NCBI GenBank assembly: GCA_016712595.1
Contig: JADJQT010000001.1
Location: forward strand, 1,299,501-1,363,500
Length of the DNA: 64,000 bases
Reading direction: 5' to 3'
Source of the DNA: Rhodospirillales bacterium
GTDB lineage: Bacteria > Pseudomonadota > Alphaproteobacteria > Rhodospirillales > Defluviicoccaceae
Shown piece by piece: positions 1 through 8,919 of this stretch. The translations under genes were made by a program, and so were the position numbers. The stretch's first letter is position 1; the number at the start of each line of letters is the position of its first letter. The notes beneath the pieces are model-generated. The model saw only the letters and a program-made list of their open reading frames with translations. It was not told where the DNA came from and did not search any database.

Positions 1-2652
1 GCCGAGCGCAGCACGCTGGCGGCGATCAGCTTCCCGGCCAAGGTGATCCCGCTCATCGGCACCAGCTCCAGCGCGGATAACGCGAACATTCGGGCTGCGA
101 TCGCCGCGATCAAGGCGTCTGGCCAGCCGGGCGAGCTGCTGATGTCGGGCGACTTTATGATCGGCCACGCCGGGGACCTGAGCGGTATTGATCCCGACAG
201 CTGCCCCGATCTGAAGCTGACGGGACGCGGCTCTTGCCGATGGTACAAGGGCGTTGCCGCGACGACGGCGGGTCTCACCGGTGGCGAAGACCCCGGCGAC
301 GGCACCGCCTACCGGCTGCTGGGGCGGGATGTCGACGACGGTCCGGGCAAGACGATCGTCATCCGCGACATCCTGTTCGAGGGCGACCTCCAGGCGACGA
401 TGAAGCAGCTGGGCGATGGCAGCCGGCTGATCGCCCTCGACCACTACGACCGGGCCGAGCTCATCGATGTCGAAGGCCGATGGGCCTCGCAGATGGCGTT
501 CACCTTCGGCTACTGCAACCAGGTCCGCGCCAGCCGCATCCATCTCAACCGCATCGCCCGCGACGGCCTGAACGCGTCGAACTGCGCCGACGTGGCGGTC
601 AGCGATTCCGACTTCCATTGGATCATCGACGACTGCTGCGCCGCCAATCTCTCGGCGGTGGTGGCGGACGACCCGGGCCAGCAGCGCGCGTTCCGCTTCA
701 TCGGCAACCGCGTCTACAACGCGCAAGGCGTCAAGGTGCTGGGCGGCAAGCACATCACCATCCTCGGCAACAGCTTCCGAGCGCCGCTCAACTACGCGGT
801 GTTCCTGGGCGCAGACCAGAGCTACGGCGAAGGGGCGCGGCCGATCGAGGACGTGCTGGTCTACGCCAACACCGTCACCGACCTGGTCACCGCCGACCAG
901 TACGGCAACGACAACGTCGTCGACACCGCGATCATCGTCAGCCAGTTCAGCGCCGTGCCGCACAACGTCGTCATCCGCGGCAACATCCTGGCGCAGCGGA
1001 CGGCGACGGCCGGGCTGACCTGGTCGCAATTGAAGCTGCGCGGCATCGAGGGCGAGAACCGGCAATGGCGGCAGGACGGCCCGACCGGCAGCATGCTGTG
1101 GTACGACCCGACGCTGACCGAGGAGATTTTCGTCGGCCGGGGCAAGGCGGTCCGTGTCGAGGCGCTGAACGGGCTCGACCGGCTGACCTACGACATCGAC
1201 GACAACCGCATCGAGGGCTTCTCCGACGACGCCTTCCTGCGCTCGCAGCCGGCGTGGGCGGGCGATCAGCTGTGGACGGTGCCGGTCTCGGCCGGCGAGT
1301 TTCCGGCCGGTGCGGCGGGGCGGCTCACCGGCCTCGACCTGCGCGGCTACCAGGACATGCGCCTCGTGGTCACCGTCGGATCGCCGGGCGGCCCCATGGA
1401 AGCGCAGCTGCTGTGGTCCTTCTCGCTCGACGGCGGTGCCAGCTGGACCGAGACCCTGGCGACCGTCACGCTGGACGAGGCCAACCAGACGCTGTGGGGG
1501 CCGTGGCAGCCGATGCCGGCGGCGCTGCGGCAGACGATCGACGCCGGGCTGGCGCTGTTCGGACAAGGCGGCAACGGCAGCGAGCAGGTGCGCCTCCTCG
1601 AGTTTGCGCTGGATATCCGCGGCGTCGATCAGACCTCAGCGGCGCGGCTGCTGCCGTCGAAGATCACGCCCGCCGAGATCGTCGATCCGATCGAGACCGA
1701 GTTGCGCAGCTTCTCGCCGGCAGACGTTGCGGCGATCGCCGGTGTCGGTCCTGCCGGTTCGACGCCAGCGTTCGGGACGATCTCGGTTGCTGGTCAGTCG
1801 GCTGTCGTCGCCGATGCGGCCGCGGACACGCTGACGCTCGCCGGCGTCAACGGCATTGCCGTCACTACCGATCCCGCAACCGACACGCTGACCTTTGCGC
1901 CCACCTACGGCTCGGGCCCCGATACCGTTTGCGAGGGCGACGACCCGAGGCTGTCCGAACCGCGGACGCCGACGGCACACACCCACGGTGCGGCGGACCT
2001 GACCGACGAAGGAGACTTCTACGCCAGGACGCGCGGCACCGGCCTGACGGACACCGGCGGCAGCATCGCCGTCGCCTATGGCGCCACCGGCACCACCGCC
2101 TGCGCCGGCAACGATGCCCGCTTGTCCGACGCGCGCACGCCCACGTCGCACGCCGCGAGTCACAAGGCCGGCGGCGGCGACGCGATCAGGCTCGACGAGC
2201 TGGCGGCGCCAAGCGACGTGACCACGCTCAACGCGTCGGCTTCGGCGCACGGCCTGCTGCCGAAGCTCGACAACAATGCTGCACACTTCCTCGACGGCAC
2301 GGGGGCTTGGTCGGGGCCGCCCTACGACATCCTCTGCGGCATCGCGGGCAAGCCCTCGAACGGCGAGGCGGTGCTGCTGTTTGTCGCCTCCCGGCCGTTC
2401 CGCATCCCGGCCAACGCCGCGGGCTCGCGCCTCAAGGCCGGCACGGCTGCAACCGGCACGTCGCTGTTCGCGATCCAGAAGAACGGCATCCAGTTCCTGA
2501 CAGCGACCGTCGCCGTCTCGGCCACAACCGCCACTTTCGCCAGCAGCCAGACCGACTTCGCCGCCGGCGATGTACTGCGCATCGTCGCACCCGCCACCGC
2601 CGATGCGACGCTCGCCGACATTGCCGTGACCCTGGCGGCGACGCTGCTGTGA
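1..2652 (+). CDS. Phage tail-spike or appendage protein, beta-helix type (5' end outside window)
   Basis: The frame is open from base 1, so the GTG at 43 is probably internal and the gene starts upstream. The N-terminal half (roughly residues 20-420) has the Asn- and Asp-rich, short-strand rhythm of right-handed parallel beta-helix proteins, with stretches such as VVIRGNIL and ITILGNSF. The C-terminal part carries two copies of a tail-fibre-like motif (DPRLSEPRTPT and DARLSDARTPT, each followed by a His-rich SHAA/AHTHG segment) and ends in a compact beta-rich domain. Beta-helix plus such repeats is usual for phage receptor-binding spikes or fibres acting on surface glycans. It lies just upstream of a second appendage-like gene and a lysis cassette, which supports a prophage tail module. 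The glycan target cannot be read from the sequence. Confidence 0.7.
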   Translation, partial: AERSTLAAISFPAKVIPLIGTSSSADNANIRAAIAAIKASGQPGELLMSGDFMIGHAGDLSGIDPDSCPDLKLTGRGSCRWYKGVAATTAGLTGGEDPGDGTAYRLLGRDVDDGPGKTIVIRDILFEGDLQATMKQLGDGSRLIALDHYDRAELIDVEGRWASQMAFTFGYCNQVRASRIHLNRIARDGLNASNCADVAVSDSDFHWIIDDCCAANLSAVVADDPGQQRAFRFIGNRVYNAQGVKVLGGKHITILGNSFRAPLNYAVFLGADQSYGEGARPIEDVLVYANTVTDLVTADQYGNDNVVDTAIIVSQFSAVPHNVVIRGNILAQRTATAGLTWSQLKLRGIEGENRQWRQDGPTGSMLWYDPTLTEEIFVGRGKAVRVEALNGLDRLTYDIDDNRIEGFSDDAFLRSQPAWAGDQLWTVPVSAGEFPAGAAGRLTGLDLRGYQDMRLVVTVGSPGGPMEAQLLWSFSLDGGASWTETLATVTLDEANQTLWGPWQPMPAALRQTIDAGLALFGQGGNGSEQVRLLEFALDIRGVDQTSAARLLPSKITPAEIVDPIETELRSFSPADVAAIAGVGPAGSTPAFGTISVAGQSAVVADAAADTLTLAGVNGIAVTTDPATDTLTFAPTYGSGPDTVCEGDDPRLSEPRTPTAHTHGAADLTDEGDFYARTRGTGLTDTGGSIAVAYGATGTTACAGNDARLSDARTPTSHAASHKAGGGDAIRLDELAAPSDVTTLNASASAHGLLPKLDNNAAHFLDGTGAWSGPPYDILCGIAGKPSNGEAVLLFVASRPFRIPANAAGSRLKAGTAATGTSLFAIQKNGIQFLTATVAVSATTATFASSQTDFAAGDVLRIVAPATADATLADIAVTLAATLL

Positions 2653-2683
2653 TGCGCTATCCCGGCCTGCGTGGAGACTGACC

Positions 2684-3853
2684 ATGCCCACGCGCCAGAG
2701 CTTCTATGCCGAAAGCCTAGCCGAAAACAGCACCATCAGCGCCGACTGGACGAACGCTCTCTCGCTCACCTTCACCCCGGACCCCAATGCCGACTACTGG
2801 CTGTTTGCATCCGCCGCTTTCACCAACTCCAGCGGCACCAACGACCACGTCGGCTGGGTGTCGGTCTATCACGTCCAGGCGGCGACGGTGCTCCTCGAGC
2901 AGTCGGTGCAGCGCCAGGAGCCGACGAGCCCGCAGGACTGGGTCGGCGTCTTCGGCATCGCCAGGCTCAGCTTCGGCGTGGCGCCAGGCGAACAGCAGCT
3001 CGACGTCAACATCAACTCCTCGCATGCCGGCGACACCACCAAGATCAAGGATGTCCACCTGCTGCTGATCAAGGCTGATGCTGCCGACGCCTACGCCGAG
3101 AGCCTGGCGCAGGTGAACACCAGCAGCACCAGCTGGCAGACCGCGGCGACGCTGGCGTTCACGCCCGCCTCGGCCGGCGATTATCTGGTGATCGCGTCGG
3201 CAACGCGCGCCAGCAACGCCAATCTTGGCGCCATGCGCTGCCGGCTGAACGATGTCACCGGCGGTGCCACCTACGGCGACAGAGCTTGGTACTGCAAGGA
3301 CAACTGGGACAACCAGGCGTTCGCGGTGATGGAGAAGCTCGGCCTCACCGCCGCCGCGCGCACCTTGCAGCTGCAGTACCGCTCCGAAAGCGGCACGCTC
3401 TGCTACCTCCAGGGCGCCCGCATCCTGGCGCTGCGGCTCGATGCGATTGATGGCGCCTACTTCGCCTCGAACCAGGCGACGCAGAACACCACGAGCGCCA
3501 GCAACCAGGACTTCCTGACACTGTCCGCGACGCCGCTGGCGCTGCAGCACGCGATCATTGCGGTGGGCGGCTGCAACACCGCGTCGACCACCGTTTCCGG
3601 CTATCTCAACATCGCCAGGGACGGCAGCGCCGTCGAGGAGTGGAACCGCGAGGCGCCGAACGCCGCCGGGTGGCAGTGCGCCGGACTGGCGCAGCGGCAG
3701 ACGCTCGCCGCCGTCGCGACAACCTGGAAATGGCGAGCCCGCGCTGAGACTGCCGGCACCACCGTCAACGTCGGCAATCTCGCCATCGCCGTGCTGCAGC
3801 TGGAGGCGACGCCGACGGCGCCGCGCCGGCGGTACATGGCGGTTGCCGCGTAG
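2684..3853 (+). CDS. Phage structural protein made of three tandem ~125-residue domains
   Basis: I do not recognise a named family. The 389-residue protein is built from three diverged copies of one beta-rich domain, starting near residues 7, 136 and 258. Each opens with a Y-A/F-x-S segment (YAESLAEN, YAESLAQV, YFASNQAT), continues with a T/L-rich strand ending in FTP or an equivalent, and closes with a hydrophobic strand (HLLLIKA, ILALRLD, IAVLQLE). The ATG is preceded by GGAG at suitable spacing, and the gene follows the tail protein by 31 bases. Position and repeated beta architecture suggest a virion appendage or receptor-binding accessory protein. The function is inferred from context only. 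Confidence 0.6.
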   Translation: MPTRQSFYAESLAENSTISADWTNALSLTFTPDPNADYWLFASAAFTNSSGTNDHVGWVSVYHVQAATVLLEQSVQRQEPTSPQDWVGVFGIARLSFGVAPGEQQLDVNINSSHAGDTTKIKDVHLLLIKADAADAYAESLAQVNTSSTSWQTAATLAFTPASAGDYLVIASATRASNANLGAMRCRLNDVTGGATYGDRAWYCKDNWDNQAFAVMEKLGLTAAARTLQLQYRSESGTLCYLQGARILALRLDAIDGAYFASNQATQNTTSASNQDFLTLSATPLALQHAIIAVGGCNTASTTVSGYLNIARDGSAVEEWNREAPNAAGWQCAGLAQRQTLAAVATTWKWRARAETAGTTVNVGNLAIAVLQLEATPTAPRRRYMAVAA

Positions 3854-3904
3854 CCCGCAACTCGTTCTGCTCCTTAAAGCTCGCCTCAAGCGGACTCCCC
3901 AGCC

Positions 3905-4207
3905 ATGACCCCCGACGAGCACACCGCCGCCATCCGTGCGCTGCAAAGCGATGTCGCCGACATCAAGGGCACCCTCAACAACGGCCTGCGGGCGATGGTC
4001 CAGGACCAGCGAACGGAGCTGGCGACGGTTAAGGAAGACATCCAGCAGATCCGTGACGCGCTGACCAGCCACGTCGCCAAGGAAGACGTCGTCTACGAAA
4101 TCTTCAAGCGGGTGATGAACACCGGCGTCACCATTACCGGCGCATTGATCGCGCTGCTGCTCTCGATCATCGGCTACCTGCTGACCAACCCGGTCGGCTT
4201 GCACTGA
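3905..4207 (+). CDS. Holin-like small membrane protein
   Basis: This 100-residue protein has an N-terminal heptad-rich stretch (about residues 5-60, with IRALQSDVADIKG and VKEDIQQIRDAL) and one strong C-terminal transmembrane segment (about residues 74-94, ITGALIALLLSIIGYLL). That order of coiled coil then single membrane helix is typical of haemolysin XhlA-like and DUF1515-like phage proteins placed next to endolysins. It lies directly upstream of an endolysin-like gene and a spanin pair, so a role in membrane permeabilisation at lysis is likely. It could instead be a holin accessory or antiholin protein; the sequence does not separate these. Confidence 0.6.
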   Translation: MTPDEHTAAIRALQSDVADIKGTLNNGLRAMVQDQRTELATVKEDIQQIRDALTSHVAKEDVVYEIFKRVMNTGVTITGALIALLLSIIGYLLTNPVGLH

Positions 4208-4270
4208 GCCGGCCATCACTTGACGCCCCACGGCCGCCTTCGGGCGGCCTTTTCATGTCCGGAGGTGATC

Positions 4271-4945
4271 ATGACGATTCAAACCATGCTGCCGCGCGGC
4301 ATCCGCAACAACAATCCGCTGAACATCCGCCTCGTTGCCGAGAACCGCTGGCAGGGCCGGGTGCCACCGAAGCACAACAGCGATGGCGCCTTCGAGCAGT
4401 TCGAAGACCCGATCATGGGACTGCGGGCGGCGGCGGTGCTGCTGATCGCTCACTACGACCGCCGGCATCTCGACACAATCCGCAAGCTGGTGGAGGTGTG
4501 GGCGCCGCCGAACGAGAACGACACCGAGGCGTACGCTCGGACAGTTGCCAAGGCGAGCGGCTTCGACATCGGCGAGCCGCTCGATCTGCACGACCACGCC
4601 TGCCTGAAGCCCATCCTGGTGGCGATGATCCGGGTGGAGAACGGCCGGCAGCCCTACACCGGCGCTCAGATCGACGCAGCACTGGTCCGCGCCGGCGTGA
4701 TGCCGCCCGAGCGCTCGCTGCAGCAGACGCGGACGGTAAAGGCCGGGCAGGTCGCAGCGGCTGGCACCATCGGCGCCGGCGCGATCGGTGTCATTCAGGA
4801 AACGGTCGGCCAAGCGCACGACGCGCTCGCCAGTATCGTGCCGTACCTCGATGCGGCCAAGTGGGGGCTGCTTGCGGTCACGCTGATCGGCATCGGCGTC
4901 ATGTTGTGGGCGCGCATCGATGATCGGCGCCAAGGCTTGCGCTGA
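4271..4945 (+). CDS. Phage endolysin-like / structural lytic protein with C-terminal membrane helix
   Basis: The start is the ATG at 4271 because a near-perfect Shine-Dalgarno (GGAGGTGATC) sits immediately before it; an upstream in-frame ATG at 4220 lacks one. The 224-residue protein begins with the motif RGIRNNNPLNIR, found in a family of phage proteins annotated as structural protein or lysozyme-like, where it belongs to a peptidoglycan-active domain (residues 8-150). The C-terminal part has an Ala/Gly-rich linker and a membrane helix (about residues 197-217). The TGATG overlap with the next gene implies translational coupling. Its place between a holin-like gene and spanins supports a lytic role, although no catalytic residue can be assigned with certainty. 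Confidence 0.6.
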   Translation: MTIQTMLPRGIRNNNPLNIRLVAENRWQGRVPPKHNSDGAFEQFEDPIMGLRAAAVLLIAHYDRRHLDTIRKLVEVWAPPNENDTEAYARTVAKASGFDIGEPLDLHDHACLKPILVAMIRVENGRQPYTGAQIDAALVRAGVMPPERSLQQTRTVKAGQVAAAGTIGAGAIGVIQETVGQAHDALASIVPYLDAAKWGLLAVTLIGIGVMLWARIDDRRQGLR

Positions 4946-5184
4946 TGTGGCTGCTCCTCCAGGGCTGCCTGCTTCGCAATGTGCTCACGATCCTGGGATG
5001 GCTCGCCGCCGCGGCCGGCGTCGCCGCAGTTCTCTTCGGCGCCCGCCAGGCCGGCCGCAATGCCGAGCGTGTCGAGAATATGCGGCGGACTGTGGAGGTG
5101 CAACGTGACCAGCTCGAGGCTGCGAGCCGTCGTCCTCGCGATCGCGGTGAGCTCGCTCGCCGGATGCGGGACGGAACGCTCTGA
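4945..5184 (+). CDS. Inner-membrane spanin-like protein (Rz type)
   Basis: This 79-residue protein has an N-terminal membrane anchor (about residues 12-32, LTILGWLAAAAGVAAVLFG) followed by a short charged helix rich in Arg and Glu and a C-terminal LARRMRDGTL segment. The start codon overlaps the stop of the endolysin-like gene. A lipoprotein gene begins inside it in another frame at 5105. Anchor plus coiled coil, with an overlapping out-of-frame lipoprotein gene, is the usual signature of Rz/Rz1 spanin pairs that fuse inner and outer membranes at the last step of phage lysis. It is shorter than lambda Rz. The assignment rests on architecture and position rather than on sequence identity. Confidence 0.6.
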   Translation: MWLLLQGCLLRNVLTILGWLAAAAGVAAVLFGARQAGRNAERVENMRRTVEVQRDQLEAASRRPRDRGELARRMRDGTL

Positions 5185-5335
5185 CGGCGCACCCTGTCCG
5201 CCGGTTATCGCCTACAGCAGGGAGTTCCTGGCCCGCGCGGCCGACGAACTCGCCTCGTTGCCTGCCGGCTCGGTTATCGAGCAGATGCTCGCGGACTATC
5301 AGGTGATGCGGGATCAGGCGAGGGTGTGTCGGTGA
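5105..5335 (+). CDS. Outer-membrane spanin lipoprotein (Rz1 type), overlapping the Rz-like gene
   Basis: The GTG at 5105 is preceded by GGAGG six bases upstream and opens a 76-residue frame that overlaps the inner-spanin gene by 80 bases in a different frame. The product has a basic start, a hydrophobic stretch (VVLAIAVSSLAGC) and a clear lipobox with Cys near residue 20, so it should be lipidated and sent to the outer membrane. It has a Pro pair soon after the lipobox and a short helical tail. This nested arrangement is characteristic of spanin genes in phages of Gram-negative hosts. Prophage-like sequence ends just after this gene. Confidence 0.65.
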   Translation: MTSSRLRAVVLAIAVSSLAGCGTERSDGAPCPPVIAYSREFLARAADELASLPAGSVIEQMLADYQVMRDQARVCR

Positions 5336-5340
5336 TGCAA

Positions 5341-5536
5341 TCTCAGGTCGCTATCACCGACTTCGCGCCGCTGTGGGGTGAGCTGTTGCCCGGCCGAACA
5401 GGCGCGCACCGTCCGCCTACTGGTCGAGCGGGCCCGACGTCACGCCAGAACACATCGCCGCGCGCTGCGGGCGGAGGGGCTGCAGACGCTGGTCGAGCAG
5501 CTCCCCACAACCGATGCGAAGGCAAACGCGGCATGA
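5341..5536 (+). pseudogene. C-terminal remnant of a large serine recombinase, frameshifted
   Basis: Two adjacent frames join into the usual C-terminal end of a large serine recombinase: DFAPLWGELLP in the first, then AEQARTVRLLVERA and RAEGLQTLVEQL in the next. One extra base in the CCCGGCC run near 5391 breaks the frame. The rest of the gene is absent, because prophage DNA abuts directly on the left. The call rests on resemblance to the conserved LLPAEQAR.V.LLVERV tail of these enzymes in alphaproteobacteria. It marks an old element boundary next to the prophage. Confidence 0.6.
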
Positions 5537-5659
5537 GAGCGAATGGCAGGATCGGGAAAGCCCGCTTGGCAGTTCGACGGCACTATGACCAGCGTCCGCA
5601 CTCCAATGACGTTCGTGCGCCGCAGCGGCCGCAAGGTGATGACTCGACGGTGGCGACGG

Positions 5660-6727
5660 CTAAGCAGAGATTCGTATCTCGTCCAACGGAACGGACTTGC
5701 GCTCCTCATTGAGGGCCTCGACGGCTTTATGGATGGCTTGGTCAAGCGCGTTGGCGTCGGCGAAGGTCTGGTGGGCGAGGTGATGCGCCTTGAGATCGCG
5801 CCAGACGGTTTCGATGTCGTTCAACTCCGGCGTATTTGGGCAGCCACTCGACGGTGAGCCAATGGGCGCGGGCAGCGAGTGCTGCCTGCGAGAGTTTGCT
5901 GGTATGGATTGGACCGTTGTCCTCGACCAGCACCACTGGCTTGACGGGCTGACCCGGCTTGGGACCGTAGAGCCGGTCCAGTTGTTCGAGATGGGCGACG
6001 AAGTCGCTGCTTCGCTTGGTCTTGCTCGTGTGCACGATGAGCTGACGGGTCTTGTAATCGAGAGAACCCAGCATCGCGACTTTCTTCGCCTGCCCGGGCG
6101 CGGGAACGCGCAGGTCCGCTCCCGTCATCGCCCAGGCGCGGGCGAGGTAGGGATGCGTCAGTGCCTCGCTCTCGTCACCGTAGAGCAGAACGACGTCGCC
6201 GGCGTCGGCCTGCTGTTTGAGAAGGTGCAGGCGCAGACCAACCCGGTCGACTTCGGCGGCGACCTGGCGCCCCTTCAGCGTGTGCCGGGGACGCCGCCAA
6301 CGGAACTTTTTTTTCGCAGCGCCTTGCACAGTTGCGAACGACTGATGCTCACGCCCTCGCGTGCCTCGATCTCGGCGCGCAGGCGCGGAATGGTCCAGTT
6401 GGGCCGGTCGGCGACGGGCTCGGCCAGCAACGGCATGGCCACGCGCAGCGGCGCCTCGCTTTTGACTGGCGCGGGGCCGGGGGCGACGGTGGCCGTCAGC
6501 GCGTCGACGCCGCCTCTCATGAAATCGCTTCGCCAGAGCCGAACCGTGTCTTCCCGCACGCCAAAGGCTTCGGCAATCCGTCCGCTCGTCCAGCCCGAGA
6601 CGGTCAGCAGCACCGCCCGGGATCGGTCCGCCTCGCCGCGATCACGCGAACCGGCCAACGCCGCCAACGCCGCCAATGCCGCTCGCTGTTCCTTAGTTAC
6701 CGAGAGAGGGGATTTTTTTCCGCTCAT
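5660..6727 (-). pseudogene. IS630 transposase (two ORFs, frameshifted near the DDE glutamate)
   Basis: OrfA starts at the ATG at 6727 and gives a helix-turn-helix region (GRIAEAFGVREDTVRLWR). OrfB follows in the -1 frame through a run of eight A on the coding strand (6307-6314), which suits programmed -1 frameshifting. OrfB has the first two catalytic acids (DESEALTHPY and EDNGPIHTSK). Then two bases are missing at about 5833: the copy reads KYAGVERH where the sister copy reads KYAPELNDIE, and the true frame resumes as PELNDIETVW with the third catalytic acid. The stop codon lies on the TA target at 5660-5662. As sequenced, OrfB is out of frame before the final Glu and should be inactive. Confidence 0.75.
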
Positions 6728-6799
6728 GCCTGCCGCCCGCAAATCGAGGCGATCAGGGAACCAGCCCGCCATCCGTTGGTCAACCCGGCGATTTCTGCT
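5663..6799 (-). mobile_element. IS630-family insertion sequence, copy 1
   Basis: A 1137-bp element is bounded on both sides by TA dinucleotides (5661-5662 and 6800-6801), the expected IS630 target duplication. The two ends read inward as AGCAGAGATTCG and AGCAGAAATCGC, an imperfect terminal inverted repeat like that of the second copy at 14051-15172. It lies between pieces of an older recombinase-associated locus. The transposase inside is frameshifted, so this copy should move only if helped in trans. Confidence 0.75.
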
Positions 6800-6802
6800 T
6801 AG

Positions 6803-7100
6803 GCGTTGGCGCGGCCACGCCCCGACGAGGCGCTGATCCGCGCGCACGCCCGTGCCCATCGCTGGAAGCGGTTGCTGGAGGATGGGAGGTATTGCTCGGC
6901 ACACGAGATTGCCGAAGCGGAGGGCATCACACGCAGCTTCGTCAACCGCTTGCTCCGGCTGACGCTGCTGGCGCCGGAGATACAACAGGCGAATTCTCGA
7001 CGGACGGCAGCCAAGAGATGCTTTTAAATGGGCTGATGCGCACCATGCCGAGCAATGGAAGGAGCAGCGTGCCCGTAGAACCTCAATTGGCCATATTTAG
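6803..7100 (+). pseudogene. Recombinase-associated helix-turn-helix protein, interrupted and frameshifted
   Basis: The frame contains a DNA-binding-like segment (HEIAEAEGITRSFVNRLLRLTLLAPEI) typical of small proteins encoded just downstream of large serine recombinases in alphaproteobacteria. The protein should continue as ILDGRQP, but an extra A near 6992 shifts the frame; skipping it restores that motif and runs to a TAG at 7098. A likely N-terminal piece of the same gene (TPMTFVRRSGRK, about 5582-5650) lies on the other side of the IS630 copy, so the transposon probably split the gene. Together with the recombinase remnant at 5341 it forms the relic of one element end. Confidence 0.55.
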
Positions 7101-7178
7101 TATTCCCACACGCGGACATCTCAATGTATGGTGCAAGGAGCTGGCTAACGCAATCTGCATCACATCCATTAGGATTCT

Positions 7179-8917
7179 ATGGCACAGATCCTTGCTCACT
7201 GCTTAAGTCCATCGGTGACGCAAGCGTCGCTGCCCGGGTTCTGCCCGGTCGATGCCGCTCTTGAGCGCCTCGCCGAGGCAGGGATCGAAGAGCGCGGCGC
7301 AATCTTCACGCGCCGTGAAGTGGTCGATTTCATTCTTGACCTTGCTGGTTATACGGCCGACAAGCCTTTGCAGGAGCTGCGCCTCCTTGAGCCGTCCTTC
7401 GGTGAGGGCGATTTTCTGCTGCCCGCAGTCTCCCGACTTCTAGCCGCTTGGCGCGAGCACGGCTCCCGCAAGTCAGACGATCCCGTAGCGTCGCTGCGGG
7501 ATTCCATGCGCGCCGTGGAGCTGCACCGCGCCTCCTTCGATGCAACCCGCGCAAAGCTTCTTGCGCTACTCAGGAAGGAAGGCCTGTCCGACCGGCAAAG
7601 CGAGGAGCTTGCCCAGGCATGGCTGAGCCAGAAGGATTTCTTGCTGACCGATTTCCTGGACACCTTCACCCACGTCGTCGGCAATCCCCCCTACGTGCGG
7701 CAGGAGCTGATACCGGACGCTCTAATCGCCGAGTACCGCAGCCGCTTCCAGACGATCTTCGACCGAGCCGACATCTACATTCCCTTTATAGAGAAGTCGC
7801 TTTCGCACCTGGCGGAAGGGGGGCATCTCGGCTTCATCTGTGCCGACAGGTGGATGAAGAACCGCTATGGGGGTCCGCTCCGCCGCATGGTGGCCGAGAA
7901 CTTCCACCTCAAAGTTTACGTGGACATGGTCGATACCCCGGCCTTCCTGGCCGACGTGATTGCCTATCCCGCAATCACGGTCATTGCACGCGGCAAACCC
8001 GGACCTACCCGCATCGCGCACCGTCCCGTTATCGAAGCGAAGACTCTTTCCGCGTTGGCCCACCAGCTTGCTTGCAGCGCGCCGCCGGAGACGCGCGGCC
8101 CCGTCGAGGAAATGCCCGTCGTCGCGAGCGGATGTGAACCCTGGATTCTGGAGTCGACCGACCAGCTCGCGCTGGTCCGCCGCCTTGAGGAGCGCATTCC
8201 CGCCATCGAAGCGGCCGGTTGCATGGTGGGCATTGGCGTTGCGACCGGAGCCGACAAGGAGTTCATCGGCTTGTTCGACGAGTTGGACGTGGAGGCGGAC
8301 CGCAAGCTGCCGCTGGTCTTGACCCGCGATATTATGAGCGGCCATGTGAAATGGCGCGGTTACGGCGTGATCAATCCTTTCAAGGATGATGGGGGACTCG
8401 TCGAACTCGGCAAGTACCCCAAACTTGCTCGCTACTTGGAGGCCCGCCGGAAAGATAGCAGGACGGCACATTTCAAAAGCAGCCGCATAACTGGTACCGG
8501 ACCATCGACCGCATCTATCCGGCCATAGCGCGCAAGCCGAAACTTCTCATTCCGGACATCAAGGGTAAAGCTCACATCGTCTATGAGGAGGGTCTGCTGT
8601 ATCCTCATCACAATCTCTATTTCATTACGTCGGATGAGTGGGACCTCAAAGCCTTGCAGGCCGTTCTTTTGTCAGGCATAGCCCGTCTCTTTGTAGCCAT
8701 CTATTCCACAAAAATGCGCGGCGGGTATTTGCGCTTTCAGGCACAGTACCTGCGTCGTATCCGCCTTCCGAGGTGGCAGGACGTGCCGGAGCGCGTCAGG
8801 AACTCCCTGATTGAGGCGGCTAGGAAAGGCGACCTTTCTGCCTGCAACGACGCGGTATTCAGGCTCTACGGCCTCTCGCCCGAGGAGTGCGCCGCCCTTG
8901 GCGGCAGCGGGGCGTAG
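7179..8917 (+). pseudogene. Adenine-N6 DNA methyltransferase of a PaeR7I/XhoI-type system, frameshifted
   Basis: The first 430 codons encode an Eco57I-class amino-methyltransferase. There is a motif I-like LLEPSFGEGDFL near residue 70, and the catalytic NPPY starts at Asn169 (VVGNPPYVRQ). After about 8460 one base is missing, and the protein continues in another frame as NWYRTIDRIYP, LLIPDIKG and YPHHNLYFITSDEWDL to a stop at 8917, which is the normal target-recognition end of this family. The next gene is a PaeR7I-type endonuclease starting three bases later, so this is its cognate modification gene (CTCGAG specificity is known for PaeR7I and XhoI; inference here). As sequenced, the methylase loses its C-terminal third. 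Confidence 0.75.
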
Positions 8918-8919
8918 GC

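Noticed and set aside
234..2681. 815-codon plus-strand frame overlapping the tail protein
   Set aside because: It is an Arg/Pro-rich frame shadow of the beta-helix gene with no recognisable domain.
2717..4231. 504-codon minus-strand frame opposite the phage genes
   Set aside because: It is a high-GC shadow spanning three plausible plus-strand genes and their gaps.
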